DNA from: Streptomyces sp. HB132
GTDB taxonomy: Bacteria > Actinomycetota > Actinomycetes > Streptomycetales > Streptomycetaceae
Assembly (NCBI RefSeq): GCF_016909575.1
Contig: NZ_JAFBGA010000008.1
Span: 248,001 to 312,000, forward strand
DNA: 64,000 bases
Direction: 5' to 3'
Made by a program: the position numbers and the translations under genes. Positions 57,493 through 64,000 of the stretch are shown one piece after another. How positions within the stretch are numbered: position 1 is the stretch's first letter; each line of letters opens with the position of its first letter. The notes beneath the pieces were generated by a model. That model saw nothing but the letters and a program-made list of their open reading frames with translations, was not told the origin of the DNA and did no database searches.

Positions 57493-59744
57493 GCACCGGT
57501 CCTCAGGGCGTAGTGAGCGCTGACCTGGGAAGCGCTCAGGGCGGTCGGGTACACGGCGGTCTCGTCGATCTGGCCGGCGAAGAAGTTGCTGGTCGGGCGG
57601 TTCGGCCAGCTGGCGAGGCTGTCCCCGCCCACCCTCCAGTAGCCGGGGTAGCTCTCGTTGCCCGTGTAGAAGAAGTTGGAGGCCCGGAGCTGCCCGTCCA
57701 CGTACAGCGCCATGCCTCCGGTGCCCTGCGTGGCGACGACGTGGTGCCAGTTGCCGTCGTTGTAGGCCCCCGTCGTGGTGACGGTGCGGTAACCGCCGCT
57801 GTAGACACCGAACACGAGACGCCCGTTGTTGGCCATGTAGACCTGCTTGTCGTAGCGGGTGCTGTTCTGCATGGTCAGATTGCCGAACCCGATGACCTTG
57901 CCGCCACGGGTGGTGGTGGTCTTGATCCAGGTCTCCACGGAGAAGCGGGTGGGCGACGCGTGCAGCTTGTTGCTGTACGCGTATTCGGCGGCGCCGTCGA
58001 AACCGATGGCCGTCGAGTCGCCCGCGATCGCGGCGGGGGTCTGCCGGTAGGAGGGCGCGTTGCGCAGGAAGCCGTTGTTCGACGCGCTCGTGGTGTCCGC
58101 CGCGAAGGTGGAGGTGCCCTCGTCGTAACGCCAGTAGAGCGAGGCGCCGTCGGACAGCACCCGCGCCGGATAGGGCTGTGTGGAGGCCGCCACGGTCGCC
58201 GACTGCGCGGGGGACTTGGCGCTGGTGTTGGTGCCGTCGCTCGCGGTGATGCGGTACGAGTGCGTCTCGCCCACCGACACGTCGGTGTCGGTCCACTTCA
58301 GCTGCGGACGGTTCCAGAAGAGCGAGTAGCCCGTGACGGTGTGCACGGGCGTGCTCGCACCGTCCTTGTAGATCCGGTAGGTCAGCTCCCCGTCGTCGGT
58401 GTCGAAGCTGGTCTGCCAGTTGACGTCGATCCGCCCCGGGGCGACCGTGGACAGGCTGACGTTGGGCACCCACGGCGCCCCGGTGTCCGGGCCGTCGGCG
58501 AACCGGGTCAGCCCCTGCTGGCCGGAGCCGTTGACGGTGGTGAACTCGCCGCCGACCCACAGGTAGTGGCGGCCGCCCTTGTCGGTCTGCGTCATGACCC
58601 GCGGCCCGACCGGCTCTCCGATGCCGTCGTTCGTGTCGGGGAACCAGGGCAGGAGCGTCGGGTCTTCCACGGACTGGGCCAGCAGGTGCCTGCGCGGCTG
58701 GTCGGGGAACCCTCCCATGCTGGCGCAGTCGTGGGCGTGGCTACCGCTGTACAGCACGCCCGAGTGCACCAGGACGGCCTGGGTGGCGCCCAGGCAGGTG
58801 TCCCGCCAGCGCTGCTGGTAGTCGTCGAGGTCGATGGCGATCCGGCCGTCGAACACCCCGCCGCCGGTGCCCTCGTTGGCGGTGTACAGGCCGGTCGCGT
58901 CCGTCGTGAGGTCCTGCACCGTCGAGGTGTTGGGGATGAAGCCCGGGAAGCCCTTGGTGAGCGCGCCCGTGGTGGCGTCGACCACGGCCAGGGCGTGTGA
59001 GTTGGTGCCGTTGACGGTGAAGAAGTCCCCGCCGAGGGCCACGTGCCGCCCGTCCGGGGTCACCTGGACCGCCCGCGCCACCTCGTCCGCGTTCGCGGTC
59101 CACGGCAGCAGACCGGCGGCCGTGGTGACCGCCGCGAACTTGTTCCGGGTCTGGCCGCCCACGCTGTTGAAGTCGCCGGCCAGGTAGACGGTGTCCGCCG
59201 TGACGTCCAGGGCCCGTACCGTCGCCGAGACGGCGATCTTGAAGTCCTGGCGCGGCGTGCAGGTCGCCGTGTCGACGGCCACGATGTTGCTGACGCCCAC
59301 CCCGTTCACCGCGCCGAACTGTCCGCCGGCGTAAAGGGTCCCGCCGTCCGGGGAGAGCGCGAGGGCCCGTACGGTCGCGGTCCCCGAGGACAGCGTGAAC
59401 GCCAGGCTGCACCCCGTCGGCGCGCCCGTCGCCGCGTCGAAGGCCGCGAAGTTGGCCGCGGGCTGTTCCGAGGTGCCCGCCGGCGCGTCCGGCGGACGGA
59501 CGGTGGAGAAGGTGCCGCCGGCGTAGACGACCCCGTCCGTCGCGGCCATGGACCAGACGATGCCGTTGGTCTGCCAGGTGGTGAGGTCGTCCGCTGTGAT
59601 GGACACCGGCGGTGTGAGCGCCGCCGCCGGGGAGGTCCCGGCCGCTGTCGCGGTCAGGGCTCCGGCGAACAGGCAGAGCGCGGCGGACGCGGCCCGCACA
59701 CGGCCGCTCCCCCCATGTCTCCGCCCCGTGCTTCCGTTCATCAT
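57489..59744 (-). CDS. Secreted beta-propeller / fibronectin III / LamG surface protein
   Basis: Large exported protein, 751 residues. Signal peptide ending near AAALTPPVS; residues about 45-400 repeat the pattern VRALALSPDGGTLYAGGQF, VRALDVTADTVYLAGDFN, VARAVQVTPDGRHVALGGDF (propeller blades); about 430-520 fit a fibronectin III domain (GRIDVNWQTSFDTDDGELTY); the last 200 form a concanavalin-like LamG domain (FSVETWIKTTTTRGGKVIGF, GMALYVDGQLRASNFFY). Such LamG domains bind sugars. Likely attached to or acting on the polymer made by the locus; no LPxTG or membrane anchor is seen. ATGA overlaps on both sides. Confidence 0.88.
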   Translation of the reverse strand: MMNGSTGRRHGGSGRVRAASAALCLFAGALTATAAGTSPAAALTPPVSITADDLTTWQTNGIVWSMAATDGVVYAGGTFSTVRPPDAPAGTSEQPAANFAAFDAATGAPTGCSLAFTLSSGTATVRALALSPDGGTLYAGGQFGAVNGVGVSNIVAVDTATCTPRQDFKIAVSATVRALDVTADTVYLAGDFNSVGGQTRNKFAAVTTAAGLLPWTANADEVARAVQVTPDGRHVALGGDFFTVNGTNSHALAVVDATTGALTKGFPGFIPNTSTVQDLTTDATGLYTANEGTGGGVFDGRIAIDLDDYQQRWRDTCLGATQAVLVHSGVLYSGSHAHDCASMGGFPDQPRRHLLAQSVEDPTLLPWFPDTNDGIGEPVGPRVMTQTDKGGRHYLWVGGEFTTVNGSGQQGLTRFADGPDTGAPWVPNVSLSTVAPGRIDVNWQTSFDTDDGELTYRIYKDGASTPVHTVTGYSLFWNRPQLKWTDTDVSVGETHSYRITASDGTNTSAKSPAQSATVAASTQPYPARVLSDGASLYWRYDEGTSTFAADTTSASNNGFLRNAPSYRQTPAAIAGDSTAIGFDGAAEYAYSNKLHASPTRFSVETWIKTTTTRGGKVIGFGNLTMQNSTRYDKQVYMANNGRLVFGVYSGGYRTVTTTGAYNDGNWHHVVATQGTGGMALYVDGQLRASNFFYTGNESYPGYWRVGGDSLASWPNRPTSNFFAGQIDETAVYPTALSASQVSAHYALRTGA

Positions 59745-60466
59745 TCATCTCCGAAGGTGAGGACGAGCTGCGGCCGGCAGGCCGCGGTTGCCTCGCTCGA
59801 CCAGATGCGGAGACTGTCCGTTCCGCTGCTGGTCAGGGCGAGTGAGGTGACGGAGCCGAGGGCCCCGTCCAGAGCCGTCGCGGCGAGGTCCGCCGAGTGG
59901 TCGGTGGAGACCTCGGACGCGCCGGTGATGGTCCCCAGCACGGACGTGGAGAGCGTCGGCCGGGTGTTGTGGGTGACCGCCGACTCGGTCCTCTCGCCGG
60001 TGACCGGCACGCTGCTGTGGCTGTCGGCCGAACCCGCCGTCGAGTCCGACGAGGTACGGAAGGTGAGCCGCGCGTTCCTGAGCGCCCGGCCCACCGGAGC
60101 CGACGGCAGCGCGCGGGCGGTGCCGTCCGCCGCGACGTCGAGGGCGCGCACCGTCGCACCGGACCGCGGCGAGAAGCCCGTACGCGGCCGGCAGGCGGTC
60201 GCGTCGCTCCCGGCGGGCGATCCGGCAGGCCGGATGGCCGTGAAGGTGCCGCCGGCGTGGACCACCCCGTTCGCCCCGGCGAGCGCCCGGACGATGCCGT
60301 TGGCCCGGTACGTGGACAGGGCGTCGGCGGTGAAGCCGACCGGAGGGGTGAGCGCGGCGGCCGGGGGAGCGGTGACCGAGGCGGCGCCGAGCGTCCCCGC
60401 GGCCGGCGTGAGGACCGATGCGAATACGCCGCCCCGGGTGCGTCTGAGACGTCCTGGCCCGCTCAC
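59741..60466 (-). CDS. Internally deleted propeller paralogue fused to a DNRLRE domain
   Basis: A 241-residue exported protein. Its N-terminal 110 residues copy the neighbouring propeller protein (AAALTPPVGFTADALSTYRA against AAALTPPVSITADDLTTWQT; VVHAGGTFTAIRP against VVYAGGTFSTVRP), then jump from PAGS straight to ATACRPRTGF and SGATVRALDVAADG, leaving out about 65 residues, i.e. whole blades. After that comes a DNRLRE-type beta domain (ARLTFRTSSDSTAGSADSHS ... EATAACRPQLVLTFGDE). No stop or frameshift disturbs it. GTGA overlap with gmd and ATGA with the propeller gene. Confidence 0.8.
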   Translation of the reverse strand: MSGPGRLRRTRGGVFASVLTPAAGTLGAASVTAPPAAALTPPVGFTADALSTYRANGIVRALAGANGVVHAGGTFTAIRPAGSPAGSDATACRPRTGFSPRSGATVRALDVAADGTARALPSAPVGRALRNARLTFRTSSDSTAGSADSHSSVPVTGERTESAVTHNTRPTLSTSVLGTITGASEVSTDHSADLAATALDGALGSVTSLALTSSGTDSLRIWSSEATAACRPQLVLTFGDE

Positions 60467-61476
60467 CGGTCCACCCGGACCGCGGATCCCGTGAGCTGGT
60501 CGCTCAGCAGCCTGATGTCCGCGTCCACCATGATCCGGGCGAGCTCCCGCGACTTCACCTCCGGCTTCCAGCCGAGGAGTTCCTCGGCCTTCGACGCGTC
60601 ACCGATCAGCGCGTCGACCTCGCTGGGGCGCTCGTACTTCGGGTCGTAGCGGACGTGCTCCGCCCAGTCGAGGCCCGCGTGCTCGAAGGCGTACTCGAGG
60701 AACTGCCGCACGCTGACCCCTTCGCCCGTGGCCACCACGTAGTCGTCGGGGGTGTCGCACTGGAGCATCCGCCACATCGCCTCCACGTACTCGGGGGCGT
60801 ACCCCCAGTCGCGTACGGCGTCGAGGTTGCCCAGGTGCAGCCGGTCCTGGAGGCCGGCCTTGATCCTCGCCACCCCGCGGGTGATCTTGCGGGTCACGAA
60901 GGTCTCGCCCCGGCGCGGGGACTCGTGGTTGAACAGGATGCCGTTGGTCGCGAACATCCCATATGCCTCACGGTAGTTGACCGTCGCCCAGTACGAGTAG
61001 ACCTTGGCCACGCTGTACGGGCTGCGCGGGTGGAACGGGGTCTTCTCGTTCTGCGGGGGCGGGCTCGCGCCGAACATCTCGGAGGACGAGGCCTGGTAGA
61101 CGCGGGTGTCGATCCCGCTGGCGCGGACCGCCTCCAGCAGCCGGACGGTGCCCAGGCCGGTGACGTCACCGGTGTACAGCGGTGCGTCGAAGGACACCCG
61201 GACATGGGACTGGGCGCCCAGGTTGTAGACCTCGTCCGGCTGTATGTCGCGCAGCAGGTTCACCAGCGCCACACCGTCGGAGAGATCGGCGTGGTGGAGG
61301 ACGAAGGACCGGTTCGCCTCCTCGGGCCCCTGGTAGATGTGGTCGATCCGCTCCGTGTTGAAGCTCGACGAACGCCGGATCAGCCCGTGGACCGTGTACC
61401 CCTTCTCGAGCAGCAGCTCCGACAGGTACGAACCGTCCTGGCCGGTCACGCCGGTGATGAGTGCGGTCTTTGCCAT
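60463..61476 (-). CDS. gmd: GDP-mannose 4,6-dehydratase
   Basis: Converts GDP-mannose to GDP-4-keto-6-deoxymannose. The 337-residue SDR enzyme has the NADP site GVTGQDGSYLSELLLEKGY, YNLGAQSHVRVSF, the catalytic triad region YQASSSEMFG and PYSVAKVYSYW (YxxxK), FNHESPRRGETFVTRKI and AVRDWGYAPEYVEAMW. First gene of a minus-strand operon and divergent from fcl, the next enzyme of the GDP-fucose route. Confidence 0.96.
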   Translation of the reverse strand: MAKTALITGVTGQDGSYLSELLLEKGYTVHGLIRRSSSFNTERIDHIYQGPEEANRSFVLHHADLSDGVALVNLLRDIQPDEVYNLGAQSHVRVSFDAPLYTGDVTGLGTVRLLEAVRASGIDTRVYQASSSEMFGASPPPQNEKTPFHPRSPYSVAKVYSYWATVNYREAYGMFATNGILFNHESPRRGETFVTRKITRGVARIKAGLQDRLHLGNLDAVRDWGYAPEYVEAMWRMLQCDTPDDYVVATGEGVSVRQFLEYAFEHAGLDWAEHVRYDPKYERPSEVDALIGDASKAEELLGWKPEVKSRELARIMVDADIRLLSDQLTGSAVRVDR

Positions 61477-61591
61477 GACTCCCCCCTTCTGTGGTCGCCC
61501 TTGGGGCGGTTTGTGTCACCGAAATTTCATGATCTGAGTGGAATGGGGCAAAGAGTCACCCGGGCACCGGGCGGCTGGCAGAATCCGAGCC

Positions 61592-62575
61592 ATGACGACT
61601 GAAACCCCCGGCCCGGCCCGGGAATCCGCCCACCCCCTGCTGCGCCCGGGAGCCCGCATATTCGTCGCGGGCCACCGAGGTCTCGTCGGTTCGGCCCTGG
61701 TGCGCCGCCTCACCGCCGACGGGCACGAGGTGATCACCCGCGGCCGTGACGAACTCGATCTGCGCGAGGCGGCGCCGACCGAGGCGTTCCTGCGCGAAGC
61801 CCGCCCGGACGCCGTCGTGCTGGCCGCCGCCAAGGTGGGCGGGATCATGGCCAACAGCACGCGTCCGGTGGAGTTCCTGGAGGACAACCTCCGCATCCAG
61901 CTCTCCGTGATCGCCGGCGCGCACGCCGCCGGCGTCCAGCGACTGCTCTTCCTCGGCTCGTCGTGCATCTACCCCAAGCACGCCCCGCAGCCGATCCGTG
62001 AGGACGCCCTGCTCACGGGCCCGCTGGAGCCGACCAACGAGGCCTACGCGCTGGCCAAGATCGCCGGGATCGTACAGATCCAGTCCTACCGCCGGCAGTA
62101 CGGCGCCGCGTACATCAGTGCCATGCCCACCAACCTCTACGGCCCCGGGGACAACTTCGACCTGGAGACCTCGCACGTGCTGCCCGCCCTGATCCGCCGC
62201 TTCCACGAGGCGAAGCTGGACGGGGCCCACGAGGTCACCCTGTGGGGATCCGGCAGCCCCCGCCGCGAGTTCCTCCACGTCGACGATCTCGCCGCCGCCT
62301 GTGTGCGGCTGCTGGAGACCTACGACGGGGACGAACCCGTCAACGTCGGGTGCGGCGAAGACCTGACGATCCGTGAACTGGCCGAGACCGTCAGGGACGT
62401 GACGGAGTACCAGGGATCCGTCGTCTGGGACACCTCGAAGCCCGACGGCACTCCGCGCAAGCTCCTCGACGTGTCCCGGCTCTCCTCCCTCGGCTTCAAG
62501 CCGCAGATCGCCCTGCGGGACGGCATCGCCCGCACGTACGCGTGGTGGCTCGGAAGCCGGACCTCCCGGAGCTGA
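61592..62575 (+). CDS. fcl: GDP-L-fucose synthase
   Basis: Epimerase/reductase of 327 residues that turns GDP-4-keto-6-deoxymannose into GDP-L-fucose. FVAGHRGLVGSALVRRL (NADP loop), AAKVGGIMANSTRPVEFL, FLGSSCIYPKHAPQPIRED, NEAYALAKIAGI (YxxxK) and FLHVDDLAAACVRLLE are the family motifs. ATG is preferred: CAGAAT lies seven bases before it with no ribosome-binding site, so the message is probably leaderless. An upstream in-frame start at 61538 is less likely. Confidence 0.95.
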   Translation: MTTETPGPARESAHPLLRPGARIFVAGHRGLVGSALVRRLTADGHEVITRGRDELDLREAAPTEAFLREARPDAVVLAAAKVGGIMANSTRPVEFLEDNLRIQLSVIAGAHAAGVQRLLFLGSSCIYPKHAPQPIREDALLTGPLEPTNEAYALAKIAGIVQIQSYRRQYGAAYISAMPTNLYGPGDNFDLETSHVLPALIRRFHEAKLDGAHEVTLWGSGSPRREFLHVDDLAAACVRLLETYDGDEPVNVGCGEDLTIRELAETVRDVTEYQGSVVWDTSKPDGTPRKLLDVSRLSSLGFKPQIALRDGIARTYAWWLGSRTSRS

Positions 62576-62647
62576 CCCTGCGGCCGGACGGCCGCGGTAC
62601 GTCCTGAACCCGTGCACGCGACCCCCCACGTGTCCCCCCACCACGTC

Positions 62648-64000
62648 TCAGTACGCCCCGCGGCCGTCGGTGACCGCGCGCACCGTCCGGGCCAGCAGCC
62701 CCATGTCGCCGACCACCGACCAGTTGTCGACGTACCAGAGGTCCAGCGACACCGTCTCCTGCCAGGACAGGTCCGAGCGGCCGCTGACCTGCCACAGGCC
62801 GGTGAGGCCCGGCCGCACCGCCAGTCGCCGCAGCTCCCTCTCGTCGTAGCGCGAGACCTCCTCCGGAAGCGGTGGACGCGGTCCTACCAGGGACATGTCA
62901 CCCCGCAGCACGTTGAGGAGTTGGGGGAGCTCGTCCACTGACGTCCGGCGCAGGGCGTGGCCGATCCGGGTCACCCGGGGATCGCGGCGCATCTTGAACA
63001 TCGGGCCCTCGCTCTCGTTCGCCGCCACGAGCTGCTCCTTGAGGGACTCCGCGTCCGCCACCATCGTGCGGAACTTCCACATCACGAACGGCCTGTTGTG
63101 CCGGCCGTGACGGGTCTGGCGGTGGAACACCGGGCCGGGCGACGAGAGCCGCACCGCGAGGGCCACCCCGAAGAACAAGGGGGAGAGGGCCAGCAGCCCG
63201 AGAGCGGCACCGGCCCGGTCCACGACGGTCTTGAGCACGGCCTGCGGGCCGCGCCGCAGCGGTGGTGCGACGTGCAGCAGCGTCAGGCCGGCCGCGGAGA
63301 CCGGCCGCACCCTGGGTGCGGCGACCCCCGACAGGTCCGAGAGCACGCAGAGGGCCAGCCCGCCGTCGTGCAGTCCCCACGCCAGCCGGCGCAGCCGGTC
63401 CTCGCCGAGCTGCGGGCCGGGCGCGACGAGGACCAGGTCCGCGTCGTGGGCGAAGGCGCCGCCGAGCACCGTGGTCACGTCGTCGTCGGCGGGTTCGGGC
63501 GCCAGCCGTCCCGGCACCGGCGTCCCGCAGTCAGGTGCCACCGGGCCCACCGGGACCACGGCCACGGCGGAGTATGGCTGGTCCTTACGGGAGTTGAGCA
63601 GCTTCACCGCCCGGTTCAGGCCCGCAGCCTCGCCGACCACGAGGACCCGGCGGGATCCCCGCCGCCCCGCGGTCCGCAGCAGCCGGCCCGCGGCTCCCGC
63701 GAGGACGGCCAGGGCCAGGCCGGGGAGCAGGGCTGTGACGGCGGTCGCCGGGTCGAGGCCCCCACCCGTCGCGGCCAGCAGCACCGCCAGCACTCCGACG
63801 AGGACGAGCCAGTCGCCGACGGGGGCATACGCCGCCGCCCCCGCGCCTTCCGCGGGCAGCTGACGCGCGTACCGTCCGCGTGCCGCGCGAACGCAGGTCC
63901 ACACCAGCGCCGCGGACGCCGCGGCGGCCCACGGCCCCGGCTGAGCGCCGGCCCGTAGCACGAGCCAGGCGGGAACCCCCAGTCCCAGCAGGTCCGTCAG
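62648..64000 (-). CDS. Undecaprenyl-phosphate sugar phosphotransferase (WcaJ-like), 5' end outside window
   Basis: Polyisoprenyl-phosphate hexose-1-phosphate transferase that starts the repeat unit on the lipid carrier. Visible from the last base of the window inwards: membrane helices and a Rossmann-like middle domain (RRVLVVGEAAGLNRAVKLLN), then the catalytic domain: KTVVDRAGAALGLLALSPLF, FVMWKFRTMVADAESL, RRTSVDELPQLLNVLRGDMS, LVGPRPPLPEE and RPGLTGLWQVSGRSDL. The frame is open through base 64000, so the N-terminal helices are missing. Which sugar is transferred cannot be told. Confidence 0.93.
   Translation of the reverse strand: MTDLLGLGVPAWLVLRAGAQPGPWAAAASAALVWTCVRAARGRYARQLPAEGAGAAAYAPVGDWLVLVGVLAVLLAATGGGLDPATAVTALLPGLALAVLAGAAGRLLRTAGRRGSRRVLVVGEAAGLNRAVKLLNSRKDQPYSAVAVVPVGPVAPDCGTPVPGRLAPEPADDDVTTVLGGAFAHDADLVLVAPGPQLGEDRLRRLAWGLHDGGLALCVLSDLSGVAAPRVRPVSAAGLTLLHVAPPLRRGPQAVLKTVVDRAGAALGLLALSPLFFGVALAVRLSSPGPVFHRQTRHGRHNRPFVMWKFRTMVADAESLKEQLVAANESEGPMFKMRRDPRVTRIGHALRRTSVDELPQLLNVLRGDMSLVGPRPPLPEEVSRYDERELRRLAVRPGLTGLWQVSGRSDLSWQETVSLDLWYVDNWSVVGDMGLLARTVRAVTDGRGAY

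Noticed and set aside
1..64000. tRNA, rRNA, CRISPR arrays, prophage or integrase genes
   Set aside because: No clover-leaf-like sequence, regular spaced repeats, cas genes, phage structural genes or integrases were recognised on either strand.

Overview
The window is a chromosomal segment of a streptomycete. The evidence is very high GC with a strong third-position GC bias, GTG and TTG starts, many ATGA/GTGA four-base gene overlaps, starts placed 6-8 bases after a -10-like hexamer (leaderless style), a complete conservon (cvnA-B-C-D plus a P450), a Streptomyces-type SepF-like gene (sflB), F420-type and Hen1/Pnkp genes. From memory, the order sflB ... arcA-argF-permease-anthranilate genes matches the S. 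coelicolor region around SCO5967-SCO5985; I could not check this.

Layout. 1-2.3 kb: the 3' part of a copper P-type ATPase, a decayed IS1182-like transposase fragment, and a small flavodoxin-fold protein. 2.4-5.6 kb (minus): molybdate uptake operon, HTH-TOBE protein -> modA -> fused modBC. 5.9-8.3 kb: a TetR gene broken by two frameshifts, then a CYP105-like P450 and its 3Fe-4S ferredoxin, closed by two tandem hairpins. 9-10 kb: a ydaO/c-di-AMP riboswitch in front of a secreted LysM + lytic transglycosylase. 10.3-13.2 kb: a hypothetical gene, a SIS-domain sugar isomerase with a large palindromic operator, and a leaderless metallo-beta-lactamase-fold hydrolase. 13.3-17.6 kb: conservon cvnABCD + P450. 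17.6-20.3 kb: sflB, an ATPase translationally coupled to a MazG-like pyrophosphohydrolase, a gap with three DnaA-box-like 9-mers, and a small conserved gene. 20.4-26.7 kb: F420-type oxidoreductase, homocysteine methyltransferase, and the RNA-repair pair hen1-pnkp. 26.8-31.9 kb: arginine deiminase, a frameshifted dipeptidase, ornithine carbamoyltransferase and an APC permease. 32.6-39.9 kb: a catabolic island that looks like the 2-aminobenzoyl-CoA (anthranilate) or salicylyl-CoA route: crotonase, fused FAD-hydroxylase/Old Yellow Enzyme reductase, PaaX regulator, aryl-CoA ligase, acyl-CoA dehydrogenase, RidA. 40-46.9 kb: a small protein with a degenerate CDGSH-like motif, then a complete Mrp Na+(K+)/H+ antiporter operon with mrpA and mrpB fused. 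46.9-64 kb: a phosphatase, a CDP-alcohol phosphotransferase and a cytidylyltransferase, then a surface-polysaccharide locus (three glycosyltransferases, Wzz-like protein with a decayed kinase domain, flippase, polymerase, initiating sugar transferase, GDP-mannose dehydratase and GDP-fucose synthase) interleaved with exported proteins (lipoprotein, beta-propeller/LamG protein and a deleted paralogue carrying a DNRLRE domain).

How it fits together. The polysaccharide locus has the parts of a Wzx/Wzy-type pathway making a probably GDP-fucose-derived, lipid-linked polymer. The minus-strand chain gmd -> DNRLRE protein -> propeller/LamG protein -> lipoprotein -> glycosyltransferase is coupled by four-base overlaps, so sugar-nucleotide synthesis and large surface proteins are made from one message. 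Three genes carry frameshifts or internal deletions and one IS is decayed, so local gene decay, or sequencing error for the frameshifts, has to be kept in mind. No rRNA, tRNA, CRISPR array or prophage was seen.
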